Program-made: the position numbers and the translations under genes
Notes under the pieces: generated by a model
Database searches by the model: none
Told to the model about the DNA's origin: nothing
Seen by the model: only the letters and a program-made list of their open reading frames with translations
Shown here: positions 35,955 to 44,435 of the stretch, piece by piece
How the letters are laid out: each line of letters begins with the position of its first letter
How positions within the stretch are numbered: position 1 is the first letter of the stretch
Source: Corynebacterium tapiri
GTDB lineage: Bacteria > Actinomycetota > Actinomycetes > Mycobacteriales > Mycobacteriaceae
DNA length: 64,000 nucleotides
Assembly: GCF_006334925.1 (NCBI RefSeq)
Contig: NZ_VDHJ01000009.1
Coordinates: forward strand, 62,001-126,000
Direction: 5' to 3'

Positions 35955-36220
35955 CCCAGTGGCCAAAGCGTTGGGCAATCGCTGCCGTGCGCTTTTATCA
36001 GCGCCATCTCTCGGGGCTCAAACCCGCCGCGACCTGTCGCTTTGAACCCACCTGCAGTGCTTACACTCTCGAAGCGTTGCAGGAATACGGGTTTGTACGC
36101 GGCATAGGAATGGGTGTGATTCGTCTGTTGAAGTGCGGACCATGGCATCCAGGCGGGTACGATCCCGTACCGAAGTATCCAGGGCACCCAGATGTGAGCC
36201 CGCGACACGACCACCGCTGA
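35951..36220 (+). CDS. yidD: Membrane protein insertion efficiency factor YidD
   Basis: An 89-residue protein of the YidD family. The conserved core is RFYQRHLSGLKPAATCRFEPTCSAYTLEAL, with the Cys pair, followed by the CGPWHPGGYDPVP end. It assists YidC-mediated membrane insertion. It lies between rnpA and yidC as usual. Confidence 0.94.
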   Translation: MTQWPKRWAIAAVRFYQRHLSGLKPAATCRFEPTCSAYTLEALQEYGFVRGIGMGVIRLLKCGPWHPGGYDPVPKYPGHPDVSPRHDHR

Positions 36221-36240
36221 CCAAGGAGCCTTGAACCTCA

Positions 36241-37371
36241 GTGCTCGATTTCATCTATTACCCCATCTCCGCCGTCCTCTGGTTCTGGCGTGAGGTCCTG
36301 ACCAAGCTGGGAATGCCGCACGACGGCGGACTCACCTGGGCCCTCGCCATCATCCTGCTGACGGCCACCGTGAAGGCGATCCTGCTCTACCCGACGATCA
36401 GGTCCCTGCGCTCCACGCGCAAGATGCAGGAACTCCAGCCGAAGATGCAGGAGATCCGCCAGCGCTACAAGAACGACAAGCAAAAGCAGGCGGAAGAAAC
36501 CCAGAAGCTCTACAAGGAGTCGGGCTTCAACCCGATCGCCGGCTGCCTGCCCATGCTGGTGCAGATCCCGGTGTTCATCGGCATGTTCCACGTGATCCGC
36601 TCCTTCAACCGCACGGGCGAGCAGTTCGGCGGCCTGGGGCTGACCGCGGAGGAAAACCGCCAGATCGGCAACTACTTCTTCTCTGCCCAGGACGTGCAGT
36701 CCTTCCTGGACGCCCGCATCTTCGGCGTTCCGCTGTCCACCTCGATCGGCATGCCCGCCGAGCAGTACAGCGCCTTCCAGCCCGTGGACTTCGCCCGCCT
36801 GGATATCGCCCTGGTGGCCGTCCCGCTGATCGCCGCCACCGTCATCTTCACCCACCTCAACGCTCGCTACACCCTGAACCGCCAGAAGGCGCGCATCGCC
36901 TCCGGCAAGCAGGCTGCTCCCTCCGGTGATAACGCCGAGATGATGCAGATGCAGCAGGACATGATGGGCAAGATGATGCTGTGGTTCATCCCGGCCATGA
37001 CCATCTTCACCGGTTACCTCTGGCCCATCGGTCTGCTCTTCTACTTCTTCACCAACACCTTCTGGACGTTCATCCAGACCCGCCTGGTCTACGCCAAGAT
37101 GGACAAGGAAGAGGACGAGGAGATCGCCCGCCGCCGCGAGTCCGCTCAGGCTACCGCTCCGGCCCCGGGTGCGCGCACCGTGGATCGCCGCTCCAAGAAG
37201 CAGCGCAAGCTCGATAACCAGCGCTCCGGCAGCACCAACGCCAGCCAGGTGATCGCCGACGACTCGGACAAGGTCTCGGATGCCTCCAACCCCTCCACCG
37301 CGGTAACTCCCGTAGACCGCAAGGCAGCGGAGAAGGCCCGCACCAAGGCTAAGAAGAAGAAAAAGAAGTAA
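36241..37371 (+). CDS. yidC: Membrane protein insertase YidC/OxaI
   Basis: A 376-residue insertase with five core membrane helices. It begins MLDFIYYPISAVLWFWREVL, and the NPIAGCLPMLVQIPVFIGMF segment is typical. As in other Gram-positives it lacks the large E. coli periplasmic domain. The C-terminal 80 residues are a basic tail ending in a Lys run, expected to touch ribosomal RNA. The start is a GTG 20 bases after yidD. A terminator follows. Confidence 0.96.
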   Translation: MLDFIYYPISAVLWFWREVLTKLGMPHDGGLTWALAIILLTATVKAILLYPTIRSLRSTRKMQELQPKMQEIRQRYKNDKQKQAEETQKLYKESGFNPIAGCLPMLVQIPVFIGMFHVIRSFNRTGEQFGGLGLTAEENRQIGNYFFSAQDVQSFLDARIFGVPLSTSIGMPAEQYSAFQPVDFARLDIALVAVPLIAATVIFTHLNARYTLNRQKARIASGKQAAPSGDNAEMMQMQQDMMGKMMLWFIPAMTIFTGYLWPIGLLFYFFTNTFWTFIQTRLVYAKMDKEEDEEIARRRESAQATAPAPGARTVDRRSKKQRKLDNQRSGSTNASQVIADDSDKVSDASNPSTAVTPVDRKAAEKARTKAKKKKKK

Positions 37372-37392
37372 CTTTCTTTCGCTTCTCGACGA

Positions 37393-37435
37393 CCCCGGCT
37401 ACCGCGCACTGAGAAAGTGCCGGAGCCGGGGTTTT
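37393..37435 (+). terminator. Rho-independent terminator after yidC
   Basis: CCCCGGCT (37393-37400) pairs with AGCCGGGG (37424-37431), with an inner stem GCACT/AGTGC, followed by TTTT. A copy of the GCTTNTCGACG motif lies just before it. Confidence 0.85.
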
Positions 37436-37538
37436 GCTGTGTCCGGGGGTAGCTGGCCTGCTCTCCGATTGGGGTGTCCGGGCCACGCGCTAAAGTCAAT
37501 GAGCAGCAAACCCACTCAACGAGGAGTTCGAAGCTAAC

Positions 37539-38201
37539 GTGTCAGCCGACAAGCAGCCCACCCCTGTCAGCCTGAATCCGCCCCCAGAGGCCGCCGCGAC
37601 GATCTTTGGTGATCGCCTGCCGTTGGCAATTGAGTACCACCGCCTGCTGGCCACCGTGGGCAGCGAGCGGGGCTTCATCGGCCCCCGGGAGATCGACCGC
37701 CTGTGGGACCGCCACGTGCTCAACTGCGCCGTTATCGGGGAAGCCTTCGAGGAGGGTGCCAGCGTAGCCGACGTGGGCTCGGGAGCCGGGCTGCCGGGCA
37801 TCCCACTGGCGATCGCGCGCCAGGATCTGAAAATCCGGCTGATCGAGCCGCTGCTGAAGCGTTCGACGTTTTTGAACGAGGTCGTGGACGAGCTGGGGTT
37901 GGACAACGTGGAGGTCATTCGTGGTCGCGCCGAGGATCCGGAGGTGCGCCGCGCCGGACGCGTGGATGCCGTGACCTCGCGTGCCGTGGCTCCCCTGGGC
38001 AAGCTGGCCCGTTGGTGCCTCCCCCTGGCTCATGTGGGTGGTCGCATGGTGGCCATGAAGGGAGCGTCGATTAGCGAGGAACTCGAGCGCGACAAGTACG
38101 ACGTGCGCAAGGCCGGCGGAGCCGACGCCGAAATCTTCTTTGCAGGTGAGAGCGTGCTGGCTGAGCCGACCCGGCTGATTAGTATCCGGCGCGTGAAGTA
38201 G
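37539..38201 (+). CDS. rsmG: 16S rRNA (guanine-N7)-methyltransferase
   Basis: A 220-residue SAM-dependent methyltransferase (GidB) that modifies G527 of 16S rRNA. The SAM site VADVGSGAGLPGIPLAI (about residues 77-93) and the VTSRAVAPLGKLARWCLP segment are clear. The start is a GTG with GAGGAG upstream. It lies between yidC and parA as in most Gram-positives. Confidence 0.95.
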   Translation: MSADKQPTPVSLNPPPEAAATIFGDRLPLAIEYHRLLATVGSERGFIGPREIDRLWDRHVLNCAVIGEAFEEGASVADVGSGAGLPGIPLAIARQDLKIRLIEPLLKRSTFLNEVVDELGLDNVEVIRGRAEDPEVRRAGRVDAVTSRAVAPLGKLARWCLPLAHVGGRMVAMKGASISEELERDKYDVRKAGGADAEIFFAGESVLAEPTRLISIRRVK

Positions 38202-38261
38202 CGCTGCGGGCCACTAAGCTAGGTCGCGGTATGTCGGAACGAATCGAAGGCGTGAGCGCGC

Positions 38262-39266
38262 ATGTCCATGGATGACCAGCAGTGGGATGACACCCCCATC
38301 GCCGCCGCGGCCCGCCGCGCCGCGCAAGTACTCTCCCCCGGTGTCTTGGAGCTGCCCAAGCCCGAGTCCACGCGACTGATTACCGTCGCCAACCAAAAGG
38401 GCGGCGTGGGTAAAACCACCTCCTCGGTGAACCTGGCTGCGGCACTCTCCCGGTGCGGGCTGAAGGTGCTGGTGGTGGACCTGGACCCACAGGGCAACGC
38501 GTCCACGGCGGTGGGTGCAGAACACCGCGCGGGAACCACGAGTTCCTACGAGTTGCTCATCGGCGAGGCCAAGCCCGAGGAGGCCATCCAGGCCTGCAGC
38601 AACGAGAACCTCTTTTGCATCCCGGCCACCATCGATCTGGCCGGCGCGGAGATCGAGTTGGTCTCGCTGGTACGCCGCGAGTACCGCCTGGCCGATGCGC
38701 TGCGCAAGGGGCACGTGGCCGAGCAGGGCTTCGACTACATCATCATCGACTGCCCGCCCTCCCTGGGTCTGCTCACGATCAACGCCATGACCTCGGTGGA
38801 TGAAGTCCTCATCCCGATCCAGTGCGAGTACTACGCGCTGGAGGGTGTGGGTCAGCTCATGGGCAACATCTCCATGATCCGCGAGCACCTCAACCCCTCG
38901 CTGCACATCTCGGGCATCTTGATGACCATGTATGACGGCCGCACCAAGCTGTCCGAGCAGGTCGTCGACGAGGTGCGCGGCCAGTTCGGCGACGTGGTGC
39001 TCAAGAACGTGATCCCACGCAGCGTGAAAATCTCCGAGGCACCCGGCTACGGCCAGACTGTCATCGACTACGACCCGGGTTCGCGCGGAGCACTCGCCTA
39101 CCTCGATGCCGCCAAGGAGTTTGCCAACCGTGGGGACTATGCTCCCCATGCATCGACTGGCCCGATCGGGGTCAGCCCCGCCACGCGGGCGCTTCTCGAC
39201 GACCCGGACAACGGGATCGAGGAACCCGGCGAGGCCGGAGCAGTCACGGATGAGAAGGAGAACTAA
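38262..39266 (+). CDS. parA: Chromosome partitioning ATPase ParA
   Basis: A 334-residue deviant Walker A ATPase: [10 protein letters not shown] at about residues 46-55, then DLDPQGN and DCPPSLG. It moves ParB-parS complexes. Some 40 extra N-terminal residues precede the ATPase core, as in other actinobacterial ParA proteins. It lies five bases before parB. Confidence 0.96.
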   Translation: MSMDDQQWDDTPIAAAARRAAQVLSPGVLELPKPESTRLITVANQKGGVGKTTSSVNLAAALSRCGLKVLVVDLDPQGNASTAVGAEHRAGTTSSYELLIGEAKPEEAIQACSNENLFCIPATIDLAGAEIELVSLVRREYRLADALRKGHVAEQGFDYIIIDCPPSLGLLTINAMTSVDEVLIPIQCEYYALEGVGQLMGNISMIREHLNPSLHISGILMTMYDGRTKLSEQVVDEVRGQFGDVVLKNVIPRSVKISEAPGYGQTVIDYDPGSRGALAYLDAAKEFANRGDYAPHASTGPIGVSPATRALLDDPDNGIEEPGEAGAVTDEKEN

Positions 39267-39271
39267 GCACG

Positions 39272-40360
39272 ATGGCAGATAAGCCCAAAAAGGGCGGCCT
39301 GGGCCGCGGTCTTGGAGCCCTCATCCCCTCTGGCCCCGGACCGGATGCCGGGGACGCGGTGCGCCCCACCATTGGCTCAGGCGCAGCCGATGTGATTTTC
39401 GGTGATGCCGGCAAGAAGAAGGCACAGGTTCCCGGAGCCCCCACCTTCAACGGCACGAACCGCACGCAGCCACCCAAGTCCATGCGCAAGGCCGTGGCCG
39501 ACAAGTCCGCCGCCGCATCAGCTGCACAGGCCGCGCAATCTGAGGACTACGGCGCGCGCTATGCCGAGCTACCTATCGGCTCCATCGTGCCCAACTCCAA
39601 GAACCCGCGTCAGGTCTTTGACGAGGATGATCTGGGCGAGCTGATCCACTCCATTAAGGAGTTCGGTTTGCTGCAGCCGATCGTCGTGCGGCGTGCGCCG
39701 GACGATGACGGTTACGAGCTCATCATGGGCGAGCGTCGTTGGCGTGCGGCCTCCAAGGCGAAGCTGAAGACTATCCCCGCGATCATCCGGGACACCGCCG
39801 ACGAGGACATGCTGCGCGATGCTCTCCTGGAGAACATTCACCGCGTGCAGCTCAACCCGCTGGAAGAGGCGGCTGCTTACCAGCAGCTGCTCGAGGAGTT
39901 TGGCGTTACCCAGGCCGAGCTCGCGGACCGCCTGGGCCGCTCCCGCCCGGTGATTACCAACACCATTCGACTGGTTCAGCTCCCAGTGCCCGTGCAAAAG
40001 CGCGTGGCGGCCGGCGTCCTCTCGGCTGGCCACGCCCGAGCGCTGCTGGGTGTGAAGGGCGATGAGGTAGCCGTTGCCCAGGAGCAGATTGCCGACCGCG
40101 TCGTGCGCGAGGGCCTCTCGGTGCGCGCCACGGAGGAGGCCGTCACCCTGTACAACCGGGATGGCTCCGCCCCGGCTCCACGCAAGCGCACGCCCACGCC
40201 GCCGCCGGAGTTTGCCACCGCTGCAGCCGAGCGTCTGGCCGATACCTGGGATACTCGCGTGTCGGTGACCATGGGCAAGCGCAAGGGCAAGATCGTGGTG
40301 GAATTCGGCGATCAGGATGACTTTGAGCGCATCATGTCCCTGATCGAGGGCGATAAGTAA
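39272..40360 (+). CDS. parB: Chromosome partitioning protein ParB
   Basis: A 362-residue CTP-dependent DNA clamp that loads at parS. The N-terminus is basic and disordered ([18 protein letters not shown], the ParA-interacting segment). The ParB/Spo0J domain has the GERRWRA box (about residues 152-158) and the helix-turn-helix ([23 protein letters not shown]) follows. Its targets lie at 55363, 56401 and 60719 in this window. Confidence 0.96.
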   Translation: MADKPKKGGLGRGLGALIPSGPGPDAGDAVRPTIGSGAADVIFGDAGKKKAQVPGAPTFNGTNRTQPPKSMRKAVADKSAAASAAQAAQSEDYGARYAELPIGSIVPNSKNPRQVFDEDDLGELIHSIKEFGLLQPIVVRRAPDDDGYELIMGERRWRAASKAKLKTIPAIIRDTADEDMLRDALLENIHRVQLNPLEEAAAYQQLLEEFGVTQAELADRLGRSRPVITNTIRLVQLPVPVQKRVAAGVLSAGHARALLGVKGDEVAVAQEQIADRVVREGLSVRATEEAVTLYNRDGSAPAPRKRTPTPPPEFATAAAERLADTWDTRVSVTMGKRKGKIVVEFGDQDDFERIMSLIEGDK

Positions 40361-40368
40361 GCCCCTCC

Positions 40369-41004
40369 ATGTTCGCCCCGCTGCGTCCTATCGACTCCAG
40401 CATCGAAAACGACCTGGATAACCTGCATCCGCAGGCCCTGCGCAGCGTCTACTGGGAGATCGCTCCCGACATTGCGGTCAACATCGCAGCGATGGGCCAC
40501 AGCCGCCTGGAAAAGGAGGCGTGGTTCTTCGCGCGCTTCGCCGACTACGGCCAGTGCGGGGTCACTCTGAGCTTTCCGACGGGTGCCCGCGCCACCGTGC
40601 TCTACTGCGCACCCCACGACGCGCCCCGCGCACAGACCCTAGAATCCGGGCCGGTTTCCGACGACGCGCAGATCATCACCTCGCTGTTCATCGACCCCCA
40701 GCTGCGTTCTCAGGGCATGGAGGCGGTTCTGCTGGACGCGGCAGTCATGAACCTCACCCACCGGGGTTTCCCGGCGGTAGAAGCCTTTGGAGTCTACGAG
40801 GGGGCCGAGGTGGAATCCTTCGACCGGCATGGGCGCGCGGGCATCATGCGTGCCGAGGAACTCATGTCAGCCGGCTTCGAGCTGGTGCGGGACCACCCGG
40901 TTATGCCCCGGCTGCGACTGGAGCTTCCTCCGGCCAGCGACATCCTCTCCGCAGCCGAAGCCGAGAGCCTGCTGCGCAGCGCCGAGATGGCGCACGCACG
41001 CTAG
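40369..41004 (+). CDS. Acetyltransferase-like protein (Rv3916c-type)
   Basis: A 211-residue protein conserved between parB and cwlM in mycobacteria and corynebacteria. The middle part (SLFIDPQLRSQGMEAVLLDAAVMNLTHRGF, about residues 104-133) resembles the acetyl-CoA-binding segment of GNAT enzymes. No substrate is known. It lies eight bases after parB, in the same operon, and its stop overlaps the convergent cwlM stop by four bases. Confidence 0.72.
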   Translation: MFAPLRPIDSSIENDLDNLHPQALRSVYWEIAPDIAVNIAAMGHSRLEKEAWFFARFADYGQCGVTLSFPTGARATVLYCAPHDAPRAQTLESGPVSDDAQIITSLFIDPQLRSQGMEAVLLDAAVMNLTHRGFPAVEAFGVYEGAEVESFDRHGRAGIMRAEELMSAGFELVRDHPVMPRLRLELPPASDILSAAEAESLLRSAEMAHAR

Positions 41005-42182
41005 GAGCGCTCGGCGGCGATCAGCTCAGAGAAGTCGTAGGTGCCGGTGGGCTGGTGATCCTCGTCCAGCAGATACAGGCGCTTGACCGCCACCACGATG
41101 GCCTCGGCGATGCGGTCGCGCGCCATCGGATCGGTCAAGGTGGCCACGTCGGAGGGGTTGGTCAGGTAGCCGAGCACCACCTCGATCGTGGGCATCTGAG
41201 TCAGGCGTAGTAGCTGCCAGGTGCGGGCGTGGTTGCCGCAGTTGACCAGGTCGGTGCGGGCGGCGATCTCGCGCTGGATAAAGCCCGCAAGGGTCTCTCC
41301 GGTCAGCGAGGTCGCACCCATCTCGGAGCCGAAGTAGAACGTGGCGGCTCCGTTGGCCTTCTCATTGGGGTAACGATCGCAGTGCAGCGAGATCATCACA
41401 TCCGCGTCGAAGGCATTAGCGATGTCTGCGCGCTCCTGGGGCTGAGGATCGTCGTTACGCGGGCGCGACAGAATTGTCTCCATGCCGGCGGCGATCATGC
41501 GCCCCTCGACGCGGGTCGCCAGATCCCAGAGCAGCTCCTCTTCGGTGACGTCCCCGTAGCGACCAGAGACGGTCAGGCCCTTGTTGGAGCCACCGAGAGC
41601 GGGGTCGATGACCACACGCTTGCCGGCCAGTTGTGGGCCGGCCTTGCGCACGCGCTCGCGCTCGCGGATGGCCTGGGGGGAGCCGCCGCGCACGCGACGA
41701 CCCAACAGGCTCAACGCCCGCAGGGTCTTCGGGCCACAGATGCCGTCGTCCTGCAGCCCGGAGTTGAGCTGGTAGTTCATTAGCGCAGAGTAGGTGTGCT
41801 CGCCGAAGTGGCCGTCGCGGCGATGAGCGTAAAAGCCCAGCTCCTGGAGTTGGGTCTGCAGCTGAGCGACGTCGTCACCCACCAGCTCCGCACCGGGCTG
41901 GTAGTTGAGCACGCGCGCACCCAGCTCGTAGGAGGCATGACGCAGCTCGCGCAGGGTAACCGCATCCAGTGCTCCGGACGGGAAGATTCCGCGGGACTGC
42001 TGGAAAGCCTTGAGAACGTCAGCCAGCTCCTCGGTGAACTGCTTGTCACCCTCGACGAACTGGCGGGACTTCCACTCGGAGATGTCGGCCTCGTCGCCGT
42101 TGAGGTAGCCGAGTCGGGCGAGCGTCGATCGCGCTTCTGCGACTCGGGCGCTGACATCACCAACGTGAAGATTCTGCTCCAC
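41001..42182 (-). CDS. cwlM: CwlM, amidase-like regulator of peptidoglycan precursor synthesis
   Basis: A 393-residue protein with two peptidoglycan-binding-like repeats (about 10-150) and an Amidase_3 fold (about 180-390). There is no signal peptide. The first zinc ligand is lost: the usual DPGHGG reads DPALGG. The Glu in TEEELLWDLA, the His in ISLHCDR and the catalytic-type Glu in TIEVVLGYL remain. In mycobacteria CwlM is a cytosolic PknB substrate that activates MurA and binds FhaA, rather than an active hydrolase, and this fits. The start used is the GTG at 42182, with AGGAGG five bases upstream. Confidence 0.92.
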   Translation of the reverse strand: MEQNLHVGDVSARVAEARSTLARLGYLNGDEADISEWKSRQFVEGDKQFTEELADVLKAFQQSRGIFPSGALDAVTLRELRHASYELGARVLNYQPGAELVGDDVAQLQTQLQELGFYAHRRDGHFGEHTYSALMNYQLNSGLQDDGICGPKTLRALSLLGRRVRGGSPQAIRERERVRKAGPQLAGKRVVIDPALGGSNKGLTVSGRYGDVTEEELLWDLATRVEGRMIAAGMETILSRPRNDDPQPQERADIANAFDADVMISLHCDRYPNEKANGAATFYFGSEMGATSLTGETLAGFIQREIAARTDLVNCGNHARTWQLLRLTQMPTIEVVLGYLTNPSDVATLTDPMARDRIAEAIVVAVKRLYLLDEDHQPTGTYDFSELIAAERS

Positions 42183-42348
42183 GAGGCCTCCTGTAACTAC
42201 GCATAGGCATATCTCGGCGCGCGGGACTGCGCTGCCGGGTCGGCCACGGGACGTCGACAAGCCTTAGAAAACCTTCGCTCGTCCGGGCCTGGAATGGTCA
42301 TGAGATTACCACTTGCGCACAGGAATACCGTGTGCGCGCGGGGTGTGG

Positions 42349-42678
42349 CTAGAGGTGAGCTGACAGGCGCTCGGCCAGCTCTGCCTTGCTGCGCAGGCCG
42401 GCAAATTCGTCGACCTTCTGGCCATCCTTGAAGATCATCAGGGTGGGGATGCTCATGACCTGATACATCGCGGCAATCAGGCGTTCCGAATCCACATCGA
42501 CCTTGGCCACGCGAGCCTTGCCCGCGAAGTCCTCGGCCAACTCTTCGACGATCGGACCCAGCTTCTTGCACGGGCCGCACCACTCGGCCCAGAAGTCGAC
42601 GAGTACGACGCCCTCTGACTCCGTCACCTCGGAGCGGAAGGTGTCCTGGGTGACGGTGATGACGTTGCCTGCAGCCAT
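42349..42678 (-). CDS. trxA: Thioredoxin
   Basis: A 109-residue thioredoxin with the active site WCGPC (about residues 33-37) and the cis-Pro strand SIPTLMIFKDG. It is reduced by the TrxB encoded 18 bp upstream. In mycobacteria the trxB2-trxC pair sits at the same place beside cwlM. Confidence 0.96.
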   Translation of the reverse strand: MAAGNVITVTQDTFRSEVTESEGVVLVDFWAEWCGPCKKLGPIVEELAEDFAGKARVAKVDVDSERLIAAMYQVMSIPTLMIFKDGQKVDEFAGLRSKAELAERLSAHL

Positions 42679-42696
42679 AACTGTGGTTTCTCCTAC

Positions 42697-43650
42697 TTAA
42701 GCGTTCGGGGTGGAAGCCGCGACGAGGCCACCGAGGTACTGCTCGGCGTCCAGGGCGGCCTTGCAGCCGGAGCCGGCGGCGGTGATGGCCTGACGGTAGT
42801 GATCATCCACGAGGTCGCCGCAGGCGAACACTCCCTCGACGGAGGTGCGTGTCGACGGCTGATCCACCACCACGTAGCCGGCCTCGTTGAGCTCGACCTG
42901 GCCGCGGACGAACTCGCTGCGCGGATCGTGTCCGATGGCCACGAACATGGCGGTGGCGTCCAGGTCGGAGACCTCGCCGCTGACGGTGTCGCGCAGCTTT
43001 AGGCGCGCAACCTTGCCGTCTTCCTCCACGACCTCGTCCACGGCCTTGTTCACCAGGATCTCGATCTTCTCGTTGGCCTTGGCGCGCTCGAGCATGATGG
43101 CGGATGCGCGGAACTCCTCACGGCGGTGCACCACGTAGACCTTCTCGGCGAACTTGGTCAGGAAGGTGGCCTCCTCCATAGCGGAGTCACCGCCACCGAT
43201 CACGGCGATGTTGTGGCCCTTGAAGAAGAAGCCATCGCAGGTAGCGCAGGTGGACACGCCGCGGCCCGTGAGCTCCTGCTCGCCCGGCACGCCGAGGTGG
43301 CGTGGGGCAGCGCCCGTGGCCAGGATGACGGCCCGGGCCTGGTACACATCGTCGCCCACGTGGATCTTCTTGATCTCACCGTCGAGCTCGACGGAATCGA
43401 CCAGCTCCATGCGCAGGTCGGCGCCGAAGCGAATGGCCTGGGCGCGCATCTCCTCCATGAGCTCGGGGCCCATGATGCCGTTCTGGAAACCGGGGTAATT
43501 CTCCACCTCAGTGGTGTTCATCAGTTCCCCGCCGTACTCATAACCCTCGAACACCAGCGGCTTGAGCTCTGCGCGAGCTGCGTACAGCGCTGCGGTGTAG
43601 CCAGCGGGACCGGAGCCCACAATGGCGAGGTCGTGCACGGTGTCGGTCAT
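42697..43650 (-). CDS. trxB: Thioredoxin reductase
   Basis: A 317-residue FAD/NADPH enzyme. FAD-binding [16 protein letters not shown] near the start, the redox-active CATC (about residues 138-141), NADPH-binding [10 protein letters not shown] and the closing [11 protein letters not shown]. It lies 23 bp after sigM, which in C. glutamicum controls thioredoxin genes under disulfide stress. Confidence 0.96.
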   Translation of the reverse strand: MTDTVHDLAIVGSGPAGYTAALYAARAELKPLVFEGYEYGGELMNTTEVENYPGFQNGIMGPELMEEMRAQAIRFGADLRMELVDSVELDGEIKKIHVGDDVYQARAVILATGAAPRHLGVPGEQELTGRGVSTCATCDGFFFKGHNIAVIGGGDSAMEEATFLTKFAEKVYVVHRREEFRASAIMLERAKANEKIEILVNKAVDEVVEEDGKVARLKLRDTVSGEVSDLDATAMFVAIGHDPRSEFVRGQVELNEAGYVVVDQPSTRTSVEGVFACGDLVDDHYRQAITAAGSGCKAALDAEQYLGGLVAASTPNA

Positions 43651-43673
43651 GGTTCTCCTTTAGTAAGGCGACG

Positions 43674-44327
43674 TTACGTCTGGCCAATTGTAGACCGCTT
43701 GGCTGAGCCGTCCACTTGCGCGCCCGCCGCAACGGGTGCGCGCAGCCACTCAGCTGCCCGTTCCCGGGCCCGCGCCCGGCGGGACTTCATGGTGCCGGCC
43801 TGCACGCCTTCGCGCTGGGCGGCCTCGCTGACCGAATATCCCAGCAGGTCCACCAGCACCAGTGCGGCCCGGTGATGTGCGGGCAATTGTGCGAGCACGG
43901 AGCGGATGATCAGGGTGTGCTCTACGTGCTCGAAGGGGCGGGAAATCATGGCGGGGTGCAGGCGCAATGAGGTGGTGGGTTCGTCGAGAAGCGGCGACTC
44001 GCGGTGCCGACTGCCGTGGTTGTAGTCGTAGGCCTTGTTGGCCACCAGCCGGTGCAGCCACGTCGATAGCTTGGCCTCCGCGCGATAGGTGTCCATGCTT
44101 GTCGACGCCTTAAACCACGCCTCCTGCATGATGTCTTCCGCATCGTGTTCGTTGCGGGCGTAGCGCTTGGCCACCGTGGTCAAGCGGTCACGGTGGCGTT
44201 GCACGATCTGCCCGAAGGCGGCCGTGTTGCCGTTGAGAAACTGCTGCACCAACTCGTCGTCATCCGGTTCCTCCGTAGATGGCGCCGCAGAGCGCGCACA
44301 GTCCCCCGACTGAATGGTCCCGTCCAT
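43674..44327 (-). CDS. sigM: ECF RNA polymerase sigma factor SigM
   Basis: A 217-residue sigma factor. Region 2 (DRLTTVAKRYARNEHDAEDIMQEAWFKASTSMDTYR) and region 4 (LPAHHRAALVLVDLLGYSVSEAAQREGVQAGTMKSRRARARE) are complete. The position in front of trxB-trxA supports SigM, the oxidative/disulfide-stress sigma factor of corynebacteria. No anti-sigma gene lies between sigM and trxB, unlike in mycobacteria. A 22-bp palindrome lies just upstream. Confidence 0.92.
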   Translation of the reverse strand: MDGTIQSGDCARSAAPSTEEPDDDELVQQFLNGNTAAFGQIVQRHRDRLTTVAKRYARNEHDAEDIMQEAWFKASTSMDTYRAEAKLSTWLHRLVANKAYDYNHGSRHRESPLLDEPTTSLRLHPAMISRPFEHVEHTLIIRSVLAQLPAHHRAALVLVDLLGYSVSEAAQREGVQAGTMKSRRARARERAAEWLRAPVAAGAQVDGSAKRSTIGQT

Positions 44328-44344
44328 GAGATTCCCCCCGAAAA

Positions 44345-44366
44345 GTCATGCGGTGGACCACATGAC
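44345..44366. promoter_or_regulatory. 22-bp imperfect palindrome upstream of sigM
   Basis: GTCATG...CATGAC arms with a partly symmetric centre (GGT...ACC), 18 bp before the sigM start. It could be an operator or a leader hairpin covering the sigM ribosome binding region. A second inverted repeat, CCCTGCA/TGCAGGG, lies at 44396-44419, between murJ and sigM. Confidence 0.45.
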
Positions 44367-44435
44367 ATCACGGGGGGATCGAGACTGCCTGGCAACCCTG
44401 CACACGGGAAGTTGCAGGGGCGCTACGGCGGTGAA

